64,000 nt of DNA, from the NCBI RefSeq assembly GCF_014066305.1, contig NW_023501103.1:1-64000 (forward strand), in the 5' to 3' direction. Position numbers and translations under genes: made by a program. This stretch comes from Letharia columbiana (Eukaryota; Ascomycota; Lecanoromycetes; Lecanorales; Parmeliaceae). Below, in pieces: positions 40,624 to 51,714 of the stretch; the first letter of the stretch is position 1; every line of letters begins with the position of its first letter. Below the pieces are notes generated by a model. The model saw only the letters and a program-made list of their open reading frames with translations, was not told the origin of the DNA and did no database searches.

Positions 40624-41193
40624 GGTACGGAAGACTCGTGGATGGCGCCCAATGTAATTCCACCTGGCTGACAGATATCAGTTGTTCTTGGTTGCTCCGA
40701 CCTTTTGTCTGGAAATCCAGACTCTACAGCTTGCGTCTAACATGGATCGTGTACGTTGCTTGGTGGAGACTCTTGATGGATGGCGATGCTACACATTCTG
40801 CTGGTGAACTGATCGTGAAGGCTTGGAGTTTCCTCTATCGATGAGCAAGCGATGTGGCTAGTCAGGACTATGTGATATCATCTGGCTCACGTTGCTCAAG
40901 GCCAGGCTTGGCCAGACTCCTCCAATAGCAATGTGTTAGACCATATCACAATCAAAACCCCCCTCAAAAACTGCTCTCCCCCACTCGATGTGCATCTGGC
41001 GAGACAAATTGCGCTTTAATGATTTCAGCCCGCCGTAAAATGGTTATCTAACGTCATTGCCACAGAGCATTCTCGACTAAAGATCTTTATGCGCTTTCCT
41101 TTTTTGCCAAATAGCTTCTTCCTCCAGCTCCTCTATTCCGTCATAGTTCTCGCCCTACTCTACCGGTCCTGTATTCCAAAGACTTGCCCCGCC
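40624..41193. other. Intergenic region
   Basis: 3' flank of the hypothetical and promoter of the YjbQ-family gene. An ATG at 41089 in frame with the next gene would add a 35-residue hydrophobic leader. Confidence 0.4.
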
Positions 41194-41790
41194 ATGGCGA
41201 CGACGTACACCCAGCACCACCTAACGCTCCCCTCCCTCGGTCGTGGCTCGCACCTTATCACCGACCATATCGTATCTTCGCTACCCCAGATATCGGGTAT
41301 TAAATGCGGGCTACTGCATCTGTTTCTACAACACACGAGCTGCGCGCTGTCAATGAATGAGAATTGGGATGATGATGTGAGGGCGGACATGAGTGATGCT
41401 TTGGACGGGATGGTGAAAGAAGATAAAGGTGCGCTGGAAAAACGAGTAGCGTGGAAGGAGGAGCGCTTTACGTGGGGGCATCAGAGTCATTTCTGGGTCA
41501 TGGCTGACGGATTGTATGGGCAGCCGGAAAAGGAATCTACAGGCACGATGCAGAGGGGAGCGATGATATGCCAGTATATCAGCCTCGAGTCCACTGCATG
41601 AGCGGAGATGGCTGATTGGGCGACGTTACAGGCACATATCAAGTCGTCTCTGATAGGCGCGAGCGTGAGCGTACCAATATCGAATGGAAAACTCGCCACA
41701 GGGACCTGGCAGGGCATCTGGTTTCTGGAATTTCGGAATATGAAGCAGAAGAGGAAGGTCCTGGCTACGATACAAGGGGAGAAGATGTGA
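41194..41790 (+). CDS. YjbQ/UPF0047 family protein
   Basis: Small protein of the YjbQ (UPF0047) family, conserved from bacteria to fungi, with a reported weak thiamine-phosphate-synthase-like activity in bacteria; its role in fungi is unclear. Exons: 41194-41428, 41524-41573 and 41632-41790 (147 residues), introns 95 and 58 bp. The join reproduces the family order: LLHLFLQHTSCALSMNENWD, then GKGIYRHDAEGSDDMPAHIK, then SSLIGASVSVPISNGKL and GTWQGIWFLEFRN. His and Asp/Glu residues of the first and second blocks form the conserved metal-like site. An in-frame ATG at 41089 would give an N-terminal hydrophobic extension, possibly a targeting signal; the shorter start fits the usual length. Confidence 0.9.
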
Positions 41791-41910
41791 GAAATCTACG
41801 GCATGAGACACGAAAGAAGAGTAATAAAGATAAGGCAGCAAGGAATCAGGCATGACTGTGACCTGCTTGATGGGAAGGCTACAATCTCTGAGTTTCCATA
41901 TAGACTGTGG

Positions 41911-43734
41911 TCATTTCTTGATCCCCACCACCACCAGATTTCGTGGACTTTGCTTATAGTCAAACACGGTCTCAACCCAGCATTCTCTAACTTCTGCCTG
42001 CTCCTTGAGATACAGCCACCTATCCACCACAATACTCGACTCCACAACGCTTGCGCTGAAGGCCATCAAGCTCCAAACAACACTCAATTCTTTCTTCTTC
42101 TCTTTGAAGTCGTCTTCATAGCGCGATATGTCCTCATCGATCAAACCCTCCATACGTCTTTGAATTGCAATACCGCGCTCCTGATCGTCCGCTAATTTGG
42201 TGATTGCTCCACGCACATAGGCGGTGAAGGAAGAATAGCAAACTTTGCGCAGGGAGCCAACCGTGAGAGCTGGGCCAGCTCCAGTCCAGCCGCGAGGACC
42301 CCCACCATCCCCGTCGCCCTCCTGGGTTGGCTTTTCGACAATACCATGGTCCAGTAACATTCTTTGGAGCAAGGCTCGATAAAAGTGTCTTGTGAAGAAG
42401 GACTCGCATTCTGTGGCAGTCCAATTCTCGGGTGCTTGAACGGCCATCATCCGCGCTGTGATGTTCAGGCGTATACCTTGGCCAAGCTGGTGCTGGTACA
42501 TAGCAAGCCTTTCCGACATTGGGAAGCCATGTGGATCGCATGTCGATGAGGTGGCGTCGAGACGCAGGTTGGAAGAACGCAAAGACGGCAATTTGTATGT
42601 TGGGGGGCCAAGCCGCTCCGTTACCAGATTGTAGCAGCAGCCTACCATGGCAACAGCTTTGACGGATGGATTAAGGATCAGAGATCGTAGTCCGTGATGC
42701 AGGAGATTGCCGCAGGAATGGAGAGAGATGACCATCAACTGTGGATCTGGTTTCATCATGCCATCCGGAGTATTGGGAGCACATTTGATCTCGTGTACGA
42801 CCGTTGCTAGGTCTCCATTCTGAATGAATGACTCGAGGTACTGGATTTTGCCTTTGCTTTCGTCTGGGTTTGCTTGACTGACGGAGCCGTGAATATCGCC
42901 ATTTACTGGTGCTTGCGAGCTGCTACTAGATTGTACGTTTCCTGGCTGAGAAGTGTCTGGATCATGATTTGTGCTCTGCGAGCCCTTTCTATACCGCTTT
43001 TTGTTGCACATTATCTTTTCCTTCTCGGTCAATCTAGCCGTTATGTCCATAGTTTTAGCCTCGTTGATGTTATGTTGTTTACTTTCCAGGGCTATCACCT
43101 GTTTATTGTACGGAGGACTCGCTAGAGCTCGACCGAGATAGTTCTGACCTGAACCAAAGTCAACAATATGTGTAATTTTATGACCGTCAGTGGTGTCCAT
43201 ATCAGCGGTCAGGCCATTGATATACTTGACAAACTTTTCAACCTCATGAATCTTTTTGGGTTTCATCCCCACTGCCACATGTCTAGGGAGGGGACCAGTC
43301 CCTGTAGACGATGGTGCAGCAGATGCATCAAGGGGTCTGAAATCTCGATTCAGTGCATGCCTACGAATCGCTTGGATATACTCCAGCAGACTTGTGGGAG
43401 GACATGGACCATTCCGCCATGTAGATTTTGTGCCTTGCTTCTCTGCAGACAATGTATCTATTGAGCTTTTAAGAGATTCGAGGAGACCATCATCTTCCCT
43501 CATCAAGAGGTCGAGGATGGCGGGGATATCGTGCAACTGAAACCAAACTCTCCATTCTTCTGGGAGAACAGTACTGTAGAGATCCGGCTCTTTCGTCAAG
43601 AAGTCTAGTATATGCACACCACCACAGAGATTTTGGAAGAGCTCCGAAGATGTGACAAATGAAAGCAATGATTTCACATAAGCCTCGGCATCGTCAAAGT
43701 CGGAGCTGAGTGGTAGGGGCCATTTCACTGGCAT
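41911..43734 (-). CDS. METTL25/RRNAD1-like methyltransferase
   Basis: Single frame of 607 residues from ATG 43734 (MPVKWPLPLSSDFDDAEAYV). The methyltransferase-type domain has KKIHEVEKFVKYINGL, the SAM-binding VDFGSGQNYLGRALA and, after a low-complexity Ser/Asn-rich insert, the SLHSCGNLLHHGL block and VGCCYNLVTERLG, as in METTL25/RRNAD1 proteins (Methyltransf_32 group). The C-terminal part is helical. The substrate in fungi is unknown; mammalian METTL25B and relatives are little characterised. It is convergent with the YjbQ gene and divergent from RPL4. Confidence 0.87.
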   Translation of the reverse strand: MPVKWPLPLSSDFDDAEAYVKSLLSFVTSSELFQNLCGGVHILDFLTKEPDLYSTVLPEEWRVWFQLHDIPAILDLLMREDDGLLESLKSSIDTLSAEKQGTKSTWRNGPCPPTSLLEYIQAIRRHALNRDFRPLDASAAPSSTGTGPLPRHVAVGMKPKKIHEVEKFVKYINGLTADMDTTDGHKITHIVDFGSGQNYLGRALASPPYNKQVIALESKQHNINEAKTMDITARLTEKEKIMCNKKRYRKGSQSTNHDPDTSQPGNVQSSSSSQAPVNGDIHGSVSQANPDESKGKIQYLESFIQNGDLATVVHEIKCAPNTPDGMMKPDPQLMVISLHSCGNLLHHGLRSLILNPSVKAVAMVGCCYNLVTERLGPPTYKLPSLRSSNLRLDATSSTCDPHGFPMSERLAMYQHQLGQGIRLNITARMMAVQAPENWTATECESFFTRHFYRALLQRMLLDHGIVEKPTQEGDGDGGGPRGWTGAGPALTVGSLRKVCYSSFTAYVRGAITKLADDQERGIAIQRRMEGLIDEDISRYEDDFKEKKKELSVVWSLMAFSASVVESSIVVDRWLYLKEQAEVRECWVETVFDYKQSPRNLVVVGIKK

Positions 43735-43989
43735 TTCCAGCGTCGTTCCAACGCATGTGTTTTGGGCTGAATCAACAAATGTTGTGTACTGCTCATTACT
43801 TCATTTGAAGGTAGAGAGACTAGAGGGTAGACCGTAAAGTACTTGTAGACAGCGAGGCGGGCTTGGCGACGTCTCGCCTAGATCCGAGCTAAGTCCTTAC
43901 AGCTAGCGCACTTTTTTCCCGCCCACAACCAAAACTGAGCAAAGCCCGATACACAATCAACGAAGTCGAGACAAACCACCGCAGCAACG
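43735..43989. promoter_or_regulatory. Divergent promoter (methyltransferase / RPL4)
   Basis: 255 bp separate the two start codons, so the strong ribosomal-protein promoter and that of the methyltransferase gene share this space. CT-rich tracts near 43,900-43,980 precede RPL4, common for fungal ribosomal-protein genes. An AAAGTACTT word occurs at 43,837. Confidence 0.45.
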
Positions 43990-45281
43990 ATGGCGACACG
44001 TCCGACAGTCACCATTGCCTCGCATGATGGCACCCCCAGTGGATCTACTCACCCGCTGCCCGCCGTGTTCAAAGCACCAATTCGACCAGACATCGTTCAG
44101 TAAGGCCTTCGACTTCACGAAGGGCACACCGAATGCAGAAACTGACGACAGCTCAGGACAGTACACGCTGGCATGGCTAAGAACAAGAGACAGCCATATG
44201 CAGTGAGCGAGAAGGCTGGACATCAGACTTCGGCTGAATCGTGGGGAACTGGTGAGCGATAAGTCTACAGCTTGAGTCTGAGCACATAAGGAGGACTGAC
44301 ATTGGCTTTTTCTCAGGTCGCGCTGTTGCCCGTATTCCCCGTGTTTCAGGAGGAGGTACACACCGTGCCGGTCAAGCTGCGTTTGGAAACATGTGCCGCT
44401 CGGGTCGTATGTTCGCGCCAACCAAGGTCTGGAGAAAGTGGCATCAAAAGATCAACCTGGGACAAAAGTACGCCGTGGAGACGAGATCCAGAGAGAGGTA
44501 GAGCTGACAGACCAACAGGCGCTTCGCCACCACCTCTGCTTTGGCTGCGTCCTCCGTCCCCTCTCTCCTCCTTGCACGCGGTCACCAAATCTCTACCGTA
44601 CCAGAAGTGCCCCTGGTTATCGCCTCGAAAGCTTTCGAAGGAGCTGCTATTGCCAAGACATCAGCAGCGCTTAAACTCCTGACAGCTGTCGGTGCAGGAC
44701 CAGACGTCAGCAAAGTCCGTGCATCTCGCAAACTCCGTGCCGGGAAAGGAAAGCTTCGGGGTCGTCGTCACCGCCAGCGTCGTGGTCCGCTGATTGTCTA
44801 CCACCCGGATGAGGATGGCAAGGAGCTCGTCCGTGCTTTCCGCAACATCCCAGGTGTCGAGACGTCATCGGTCTTCGCCCTCAACCTTCTGCAACTTGCC
44901 CCCGGTGGTCACCTCGGACGCTTCATCGTCTGGACCTCTTCTGCTTTTGCGGCCTTGGATGAAATCTATGGTTCTACGACTACCCCATCCGCGCTGAAGA
45001 AGGACTTTTTGCTTCCCTCAAACGTCGTCCACAACGCCGATATCAGCCGCCTGATCAACTCGTCGGAAGTACAGGCCGTTGTGCGCCCAGCTAAGGGAGA
45101 GGCCAAGACAAAGCGTGTCGGCGTACAGAAGAAGAACCCTCTGAAGAACAAGCAAGTGTTGTTGCGATTGAACCCATATGCCAAAGCCTTCAGTGAGGAG
45201 AAGCTGGGATCGAAGAAGCTTGAGGACGGCAAACCGGAGAGAGCAGCCGAGTCATTTGCAAAGGTCCTGCATGAGGATTGA
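43990..45281 (+). CDS. RPL4: 60S ribosomal protein L4 (uL4)
   Basis: Large-subunit protein uL4 lining the exit tunnel. Exons: 43990-44099, 44157-44251, 44317-44467 and 44519-45281 (372 residues); introns are 57, 65 and 51 bp with consistent phase. Landmarks: [14 protein letters not shown] at the start, [40 protein letters not shown] (the tunnel loop), [33 protein letters not shown] and [20 protein letters not shown]. The Lys/Ala-rich C-terminal tail is the eukaryotic extension. Introns crowded at the 5' end are typical of fungal ribosomal-protein genes. Confidence 0.97.
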
Positions 45282-45639
45282 GCTTGGTAGCGTATTTTAC
45301 TTCGGGAAGCTGCAAATCCATCTTGCAGATAGCTTGCGGAAGAGATAGATCGAAAGCCGAAATGAATGAAAGTCTTTTACCCATCAACAACGTCTTCGAA
45401 CCCTGTCGCTCTCGGCTGCCCACGATTATATGACCCCCTGTTTTGCTAATCAAATCATTCCCGATACACGATTGACCGTTCTCCCCCTGCCCTCTACATC
45501 TACCTGTTTTGAAGCGAATGACCTGCCGCATTTCCGTCACTTCCGGCGATGACGAAACCGCAGCCTTCGATCTTTAACATGGCTAAAAAAAGACAACGGT
45601 AGGAGCAGGCTCCACAGTCTTGAACCCTGTTCGAAGAAA
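45282..45639. other. Intergenic region (RPL4 / SDR)
   Basis: 3' flank of RPL4 and promoter of the tandemly placed SDR gene; no gene seen. Confidence 0.4.
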
Positions 45640-46454
45640 ATGCCTGCAGCGGTGGTGACAGGGAGCAACTCGGGCATCGGCCATGCCTTCGCAGAGATCC
45701 TTGTCAGAGAGGTATATTCACTCGTCGAGCCACTCTTAGACTGGATCTAAAGCAAACCCAGGGTTACCGAGTCCACGCCCTGGACATGACTATAGGAGAA
45801 AACATGAAGAGCCTAGGATGTCAAACCCACGAATGCGATTCGAGCAGCGAAGCCTCAATCCAAGCGTTCGCCACGGGGTTCAAGGGAAGGCAAGCGGGTC
45901 TCGTTTTGAACATTGCCGGTGTGTTGCACCTCAGTATCTCCAAAAGAATCCCAGTCCCAGGTTTCATCGCTGATGCCGTTCGTCTTCCAGGCATCATGGC
46001 TCCTCACGAGCAAGATACTCTGGAACCCACCACGCACAGCGTTCTTCTCCGCACCTTCTCTACCAACACGTTCAGCCCCCTCCTCCTTACCCAAGCACTA
46101 CTCCCCTCCCTCCTTCTCTCTCCGCATCCCCGTATCGGTCTCGTGTCCTCCCGCGTCGGCAGCATTGCCGATGACAGCTCCGGCGGCTCATACGCCTACC
46201 GTGCCTCCAAAGCGGCCCTCAACAGTGTCGGGAAGAGCATGGCGATCGACTTGAAGGAGAAGGGCGTGGTGGTCGTGCTGATGCACCCGGGATACGTCAA
46301 GACCGGGTTGGACACCAGCGGGAAGACGCATCAGATGAAGGAGGCAGTGGAGCCAGAAGAGGCGGCGGAGAAGCTGTGGAAGGTCTGCATGGGAAAGGGC
46401 ATTGAGGAGGCTGGGAGGTTTTGGCATCGAGAGGGAATGGGATTGGATTGGTAG
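45640..46454 (+). CDS. Short-chain dehydrogenase/reductase
   Basis: Exons: 45640-45711, 45762-45918 and 45991-46454 (230 residues). TGSNSGIG at residues 7-14 is the NAD(P)-binding glycine motif and LNIAG matches the NNAG position. The active-site Ser lies in GLVSSRVGSI, and YRASK supplies the Tyr-x3-Lys pair; HPGYVKTGL follows, as in carbonyl-reductase-type SDRs of ascomycetes. The second intron (45919-45990, 72 bp) is a multiple of three with no stop, so retention would insert 24 residues; the spliced form (IAGIMAPHEQDTLE) matches the family better. The substrate is unknown. Confidence 0.9.
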
Positions 46455-48194
46455 AGCGCCGCCACTTTTTTCTTAAAGCCTTGGTGAGATAGGGTCAGCA
46501 AGTCGAATCTTTCCGAGGAGTGCAGTTTGTCTCACAAGACCATTCGGGATCGTCCGAGCTATCCACGTTGTGGGCTGTCAGAACCAAGGAAGCCGAGACA
46601 CTCGGACGGATTGAATCAGCAGTCAGCTGAGTGCCAAGAGGAAGGTACCACACCAGACTGAGATAACTTGGAAGTGCCGTCGGATCATGACTTGAAGATG
46701 AAAGTATTCCTTGCTCTCTCCTTCAAGGCTGTGACTCGTCAGCTTTCTTTGCTTTCCACAAGACCGACTTGCTCCTTGGAACAATCTGCGTCATCATGCA
46801 ATGGGAACAGTAGCCAAGGGATACAGAAGTTGAGACTCCTCTCAGCTCTCAGGAAATGAAACATAACCTAAGGTATGAATGGTATTTGTCTGTGACATTA
46901 CACAGGCCTGTTTGTGATTGGACGCAAAACTCAATGCCACAGGGTTTCTGATACTGTTTCGGAGGTGGAATTGTGCCCAGTCACTAGAAAAGCGAGTATC
47001 ATGATCTAGACAAAAGCAGTAACGCGAAACTGGGAATCAATCTCAGAGAAGCCCTTCTTCCCTCGATTGTGGTATGGTACTAGATGCCGATTGCACAAAG
47101 TCGACGAATTGCAGAGATGAGACGGTATCTATCCATGCGAGAATAACAGTTTGGGGAAGAGAGAGCTCCATCAGACCCGCCTTCGCAACGCTGCAGCGGC
47201 AGAGCAGCCACGGTCCAATAACCATCGAGTGTCACCACGTCACGTGGACGATTACCCGAAGCCTGCGGAGCAGCATCCAGCAAATCCCCAATGGTAGCCC
47301 GCTCGAGCACGGCCGGCCTTCGTTCGCCGGACGGACGTGTGTCGCCGGGCATGTCTCGTAAGGACCCCGATGTACCGCAAGATGGTACCCACGAGGCGTG
47401 TAGAATCCCGGACAGACAGTGCCCGGGGGGAGTGGGTGAATGGATGTCTCGATGGCAAATGTGAAGACTGGGGTCCCCCTTTCTTCTCGGGCGAGAACGA
47501 TTTCGGAGCGGCTAACGCTGGGTGGAATGCTCAGTTGGGCTCCCTCTGCCATGGCGTCTACACTCGATTCTTTTGAGGCCTTTCTCTGGGCCACCTGCCT
47601 ATTTGACCCCACGTATAAGGTATGTAGTGCCTTGGGTTTGTGAAAGGACAAAAGGCGAGACGTCGTGAAGCATGGCAACTGAAACGGTACGGATTGTGAA
47701 AAGGATTGATAAGAACAGCAGCAACGGGGAAGTTTTGTCGTCCTCAAGGCCCTTTTTTTGAACTAAACCGAAGGGTTCACGCATGAAAATTGTAGTGTCT
47801 CTGGTATTGAATGGGACGATGTCCATGTTGTATGGAGAAGAATCAAATGTAGGAAAAGTTAGATAATTTCAGCAGGCTACCTTCAATACGTATTTCCACA
47901 ATTGTGACCCCGTTAAACTTTTCATACTTTACTGCTGTCTCTCTTTTCCCGTTTACTCTGATTGCATCAAAGACTTGTTATCCTGAGAAAAGACCCTGGT
48001 CTGCCTAGCCATGATACTTCTGAGATGCTAACCGGGTCGCTCCTCCACTATGTAGTTGCGACTGGCAAGAATCTCAACCGCCGTGGATTTCAAGTCCAAA
48101 CCCTAGCGCTGCGTCAACTTGGCAGCAAACATTGTACGATTGTCCATTCGTGGCACCACCCTGCCCCTAATCAATTCCTATGAAATCAGCCCAA
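46455..48194. other. Intergenic region with unresolved frames
   Basis: Between about 47,050 and 47,650 both strands have overlapping open frames in locally GC-rich DNA, including a minus-strand stretch (47552 down to 47232, starting MAEGAQLSIPPSVSRSE) and another (47352 down to 47080, with PAVLERATIGDLLDAAP). A small multi-exon minus-strand gene is possible, but no family was recognised and no splice model was convincing. Confidence 0.3.
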
Positions 48195-50410
48195 CTACCC
48201 GGCCACCTTATCACAATATGTTCTCTTTGCAGACTCCATATCTTCTGGATGCCTGCGATACATGTGCCCAATCAAGTGCTCTCTCAATCCTCCATCGACA
48301 ACAGTACCCGCCGGGCGCGAGAAATGGCAGATAGCACATTTTGAGTACGGCGGATCGCCTATCTCATGCTGACGCTCATGGCGGTCTCGATCATTGGGGT
48401 GGTCGAAAGAACTGTCGCAGGTGGGTACGAGGCAGTTGTATGGGTTGCGGTTTGTGGTTGGAGACGATGGGGATACGTAACTTCCTGAAGGCGAAGATGA
48501 GGCTATTGGCGTGTATTGTCCCGGAGGGATACTGACGGGCGGCGGCTTTGCGAGGACATTGCGGAACGACAATTGTGGGGAACCGGATGGGGAGACGGGG
48601 CTCGAGGTGGAGGTGCTGGGTGGGGTGTAGAGGGGCGTCGGAGCTTGTTGGAAGGATACTCGTTTGGATGATTTTCTTTCGGAGTCGTCAGTTGGTCTGC
48701 TGTCATAGGTTGCCGACGCTCTTGTGAGGGAGGGTCGCGCTGGGAGGGGGTGTAGAGGGGGACGCGGTTTGTATCGTTCCGAGGGTGGGAGTTTCTCTTG
48801 TGGCGCTGATCCTGGCAAGTTCGAAAGATACTTGGACATGGTGATATCCATGGGACCGGTGCTTGGGTGCTCGCCTATGGAGTCGAGCTTGCGCACTTCT
48901 GTGGCTGTCGGTACATTCTCGTTCTCAGTGTAGTTTGGGTGGGATCATGATCATCATCATCATCATCACCAAGTTCTATGTGGTTCGCAGCATGGTTGGG
49001 CGGCCTTTGGCCAATATCTTTACCAGACCCAAAAGACATATTGGGTTGAGCATAGTCAACGTCTCCCTCCCCGTGTGCTTTCAATACCTCGTCGTCATCC
49101 TGCTCGCAAGCATCGTCAGTGTCTTTCACCTTGTGCGTGGTCGACACTTCCCCGTCATCCTGCTGATAGCGGACATCAGTCTGCTCGTCCAATATGCCAG
49201 GAGACCTGACTTTGTCCCCGTCAGCTCTGATCAAGTCGACGTTTCATATCTGAAGGTGAAGGAGCAACGGACCGGGCTGCAAATTTTGAAACCAAGGCGG
49301 CTTCTCGTATTCATCACTGCCCCTGGACTCTTTTTCAGTCAACTCATTTGCGAACTCATACGCGGGCACCGAATTGCCCATGGGAACGACCTCATCATCG
49401 TGGGAGTGTGAGTCTCTGAGCGTTTCCTCCTCGACGCTGGTAGTCGTAGTCCAGGCATCCTCCTCGGGAGCGCCCTCAAGGGTTGCGTCGTCAGTATTGT
49501 CAGCACTACACCAGTCACTGTGGGGCCAAATGCGTGCCTGGAAAGTGGTTTGAGTGCCTCGAGAAATGTAGCGACCCGGGGGCGAAATGACTTGCTCGTT
49601 CCCCGTATTGTAAGAGCACCCTCGAGCTAGGACAGGTCGCCGGCTGATTCCAGGCAATGCGGAAGGCTGATCGTTGGAGGACATCGGAGGTATTAATATT
49701 TGCTCCTCTGAGGTATGCTGCCTCCCACTGCAATGGCTATTGCCGTCAATCGAACTACGAGGAGCAAAGTTCACTGGCGGGACTTCGGCAAGAAGCCTGT
49801 TGGGGTTCTTCATAAACTGCAGGATGATGTGCATATACACCGTCTTTTGCCTAGGTTTTGTGGAATCCTTTTGCTTGTAATCACGGGCATGGTAGTTTCG
49901 GCCATTGTTGCGGTTAGAAGCCTTCCCAGAATCTCTCGGAACCCGTTCAAGCCTGAGCTGGGCCACTTCAAAATGGCCGAGCGAGGTAGTGGCATTCCTC
50001 TCCGTGATGAATCTGTCGATGTACTGCCGTTTTGGACCATGGCAATCTTCGAGTTCTCTGCAAGCGGTACGGCCACTCTGCCTTTGTCTGATTACCTCTG
50101 CATGGAGGTCTTCCTGGGTTGCCGGTATCAACTTCTTAGGTGGAAGTAACCATCGTTCTTCACTGGACGTTAAATCATCTGGCCTAATGGTGTAAGCCTC
50201 ATAGTATGGAACCGGCACAAGATTGGTCTCTTCAAGAGGAGGGCCGAAGGGAGTTCCACGGCCATGATGCTCGGAAATTGAAGGCTTTGGGGGTCTCGGG
50301 TGGCCAGGATGTTCTGAAAGGGGAGGCTGGAAGGTAGTGGTTTGGCCATGATAGCTGTTGTGAGTAGCAAGAATGGGACGGGTATTTCGACGGTCCCAGG
50401 GAGCGGCCAT
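48195..50410 (-). CDS. C2H2-type zinc-finger protein, long disordered N-terminus
   Basis: Tentative exons on the minus strand: 49273-50410, 48970-49224 and 48195-48904 (700 residues); the three parts join in phase through introns 49225-49272 (weak GTCCGT donor) and 48905-48969. The N-terminus MAAPWDRRNTRP and the first ~500 residues are Pro/Ser/Glu-rich and probably disordered. Near the C-terminus YNCLVPTCDSSF followed by DRDRHERQH gives a Cys-x4-Cys-x12-His-x3-His finger, and CAICHFSRPA with a later HLIGHMYRRH may form a second, atypical one. DNA binding is inferred. The second intron includes a (GAT)n run that can also be read as poly-Asp. Confidence 0.6.
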
Positions 50411-51714
50411 GATCTTTTCCGGCAGAAAGATTGTTCATGACAAGGGTGACCGTTGGCTTCGAGGGTTACAATAAAGCCTTGGAAATTTGTGGAACTCATG
50501 AATAGCGTAGGATGCAAGATGCAATGAAGGATTGTTGGGCCATTACCGACCATAGAGCCCAGCGGAGGATGTTCCAGGCTTCAAATGGGAACAGGTGCTG
50601 GTGACTCGGTTCAGGTGAGATGGAGAAGCTGTACGTCAATATATTATTACTATTGGAGCAAAGTATTGATGAAGGACGCGTGCAGGCCTGTTGGGACGCC
50701 TCGCATATTCGCAGGCAACCTTGCCATTATCGTGATGCAGGACACAGGCCACGTGAAGTTTTAGTTTGTATCTGCAGTGTTTCTAAGTGGTGAAAGGATG
50801 GTGCCATGAAGACAATTAGTACATGGGCATGGCAAAGTCATCTGTCAGCTAAGATGGAAGGCAGTTCCGAGAGGTTGAACAAAGGTACAAAGATTGTCCA
50901 TCTTCACTGGACAAGTTGGCAGCAGTAAGCAGTATTATTGACGCTCCAGTTGTCTAGACATGGGCGTTAAGGGTGTACAGTAAGGTAGGTAAGTATTCTA
51001 GTCGCCTGCTATGTCAGAAGTGGAAGGCAAAGTTCGGAAAAAGATGGGCTGAGGGAGCAAGATGTTACAAGTAAGGTCCAGTACTCGGGGAAGATTGATT
51101 GTCTTGGATATGATTTAGTATGTAATTGGTGGCCGGTAAGAGAGGATTCAAGGCCTTCATTCTTCTTCAGAGCTGCTCTATTCTTTGATGATTACGAGTA
51201 CCCTTAAACACTCATGCAGAATGCAGGTAGAATGAGCAAGACAGTGGTCAAAGGGTGTATGCTCCGACGGGAGATTGCACACCTGAAGCATACGAGTAAT
51301 GCGCTAAACCTAAAATGTGTGTAGCCTATCATTTTCTTCATTATTCACATACTCCAACGGTTAGTAGGCTTTACTGCACACAACAAACCTCTCCAGTACC
51401 AAGACAACATCACAAAGGTTGGAGCCTCTTCAATTTTCTTGCTATGTAAGCTCAAAAGTCAAAGACTGATATCACCGCTCAAGCATGTAGAGAATGCAAT
51501 CAAGCGTAAATTGAGTCCCAAAAAACCGAAACGTCCTGTCCCTGACTTCCCCCAGCGCCTTGCTAAAAGTCATGCAATCACACGAGATCGCCGAAACATC
51601 TCAAGCCCAGCTGGGGATTTCCCAATGGGCCCATCGAACTCCAATAACTCCATTCATCTTCCATTCAATTCTCCAAGTGCTTGCCAGCATTTCTCTTCCT
51701 CATCTACCCTTTTA
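50411..51714. other. Intergenic region, 1.3 kb
   Basis: 5' flank of the zinc-finger gene and 3' flank of TRA1. No gene recognised; an AAGGTAGGTAAG word occurs near 50,984. Confidence 0.4.
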
